A DNA stretch of 64,000 nucleotides from JAJXXT01 sp963764465 (GTDB lineage: Bacteria > Pseudomonadota > Alphaproteobacteria > Acetobacterales > Acetobacteraceae). Location of the stretch: contig CAVXSO010000006.1 of the NCBI GenBank assembly GCA_963764465.1, positions 1,054,001-1,118,000 of the forward strand, read 5' to 3'. Shown here one piece after another: positions 63,597 through 64,000 of this stretch. A program made the position numbers and the translations under genes. The notes under the pieces were generated by a model. That model had not been told where the DNA came from. It saw nothing but the letters and a program-made list of their open reading frames with translations, and did not search any database. Numbering within the stretch: position 1 is the stretch's first letter; each line of letters begins with the position of its first letter.

Positions 63597-64000
63597 ATGA
63601 ATATTTCCGACATCTTCATTCGCCGGCCGGTGGCAACGGGGCTGCTGGCGGTGGCGGTGCTGCTGGCGGGGCTGCTGGGCTATCGCTCGCTGCCGGTCTC
63701 GGCGCTGCCGGAGGTGGATTTCCCGACCATCGTCGTGACCACGGCGCTTCCCGGTGCCAGCCCGGATACGGTGGAGAAGCTGCTGACCGCGCCGCTCGAG
63801 CGGCAGTTCGGGCAGATCCAGGGGCTGGACACGATGACCTCCACCAGCGCCGAGACGACGAGCACGATCACGCTGCAATTCGCGCTTTCGCGCAACATCG
63901 ACAACGCAGCACAGGATGTGCAGGCGGCGATCAACGCCGCGGGCGGCACGCTGCCGGCGGGGCTGCCCTATCCTCCCACCTATTCGAAGGTGAACCCGGC
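63597..64000 (+). CDS. RND efflux pump inner-membrane transporter (MdtB/AcrB type), partial
   Basis: The first 134 codons of an RND transporter, cut by the window end. The sequence starts MNISDIFIRRPVATGLLAVA, then a first span, ALPEVDFPTIVVTTALPGAS and the porter-domain helix SPDTVEKLLTAPLERQ, typical of MdtB/MdtC-like pumps. It begins 13 bases after the adaptor stop and is co-transcribed with it. Confidence 0.92.
   Translation, partial: MNISDIFIRRPVATGLLAVAVLLAGLLGYRSLPVSALPEVDFPTIVVTTALPGASPDTVEKLLTAPLERQFGQIQGLDTMTSTSAETTSTITLQFALSRNIDNAAQDVQAAINAAGGTLPAGLPYPPTYSKVNP

Overview
The window looks like a chromosomal segment of a very GC-rich Gram-negative bacterium. Outer-membrane lipoproteins, RND efflux, Tat/Sec-exported ABC binding proteins and overall gene style suggest an alphaproteobacterium, most likely Rhodospirillales/Acetobacteraceae. 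That placement is inference: there is no rRNA or other marker gene here. Codon third positions are almost all G/C in the core genes. AT-richer patches (about 1-460, 24.6-26 kb, 34.4-35 kb, 36.8-36.9 kb, 40.9-41.7 kb, 43.7-44.5 kb) coincide with accessory genes.

Layout. 0-24.5 kb is core-like: an SDR oxidoreductase, an OmpR/HK two-component pair, a cytochrome b561 with a small exported protein, two large hybrid histidine kinases, an enolase-superfamily dehydratase, a signalling/exopolysaccharide block (STAS, Hpt, NtrC-type regulator, sugar transferase), a CDF metal exporter, a translationally coupled operon (malonyl-CoA decarboxylase, transketolase-like enzyme, TMEM175-like channel, MmcQ/YjbR protein), a Cys/Met PLP enzyme, NAD(P)HX repair enzyme Nnr, a ParA-like ATPase and a CopD-like membrane protein. 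24.5-27.1 kb is a lower-GC islet with two micro-proteins, a ParB-like small protein, an aquaporin-family channel with altered NPA boxes, and a leftover 3' piece of an oppF-like gene. 27.1-34 kb holds a Wza-type export lipoprotein and a complete five-gene dipeptide/oligopeptide ABC operon.

34-45.5 kb is the unusual part: an RHS graveyard. At least five RHS fragments lie on the minus strand and none has an RHS N-terminus. Three end in the same RHS core followed by three unrelated C-terminal tips, each followed immediately by a different small ORF, the toxin-tip/immunity layout of polymorphic toxins. One tip is fused behind a truncated, frameshifted IS21 istA. Another fragment has replaced the 5' part of a SAM-dependent carboxyl methyltransferase gene. 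Embedded between RHS fragments, on the plus strand, is a five-gene cassette (36.9-40.5 kb): a basic 71-aa protein, an 821-aa Asp-box (BNR/Vps10-like) protein sharing an N-terminal PPGG...RL..F..ARG motif with it, a stand-alone 83-aa copy of the Asp-box protein's C-terminal domain, a 98-aa Ala/Gly-rich protein and a 49-aa single-span membrane protein. I do not recognise this cassette as a described system; it is the best candidate for something new.

45.5-64 kb returns to core-like content: a Pat-type protein acetyltransferase, a 2-aminoethylphosphonate-type ABC importer followed by an alpha/beta hydrolase, a class V aminotransferase, a branched-chain amino-acid-type ABC operon (Liv), a MaoC hydratase plus CoA-ester lyase pair, and the start of an RND efflux operon (outer-membrane factor, adaptor, and a pump cut by the window end).
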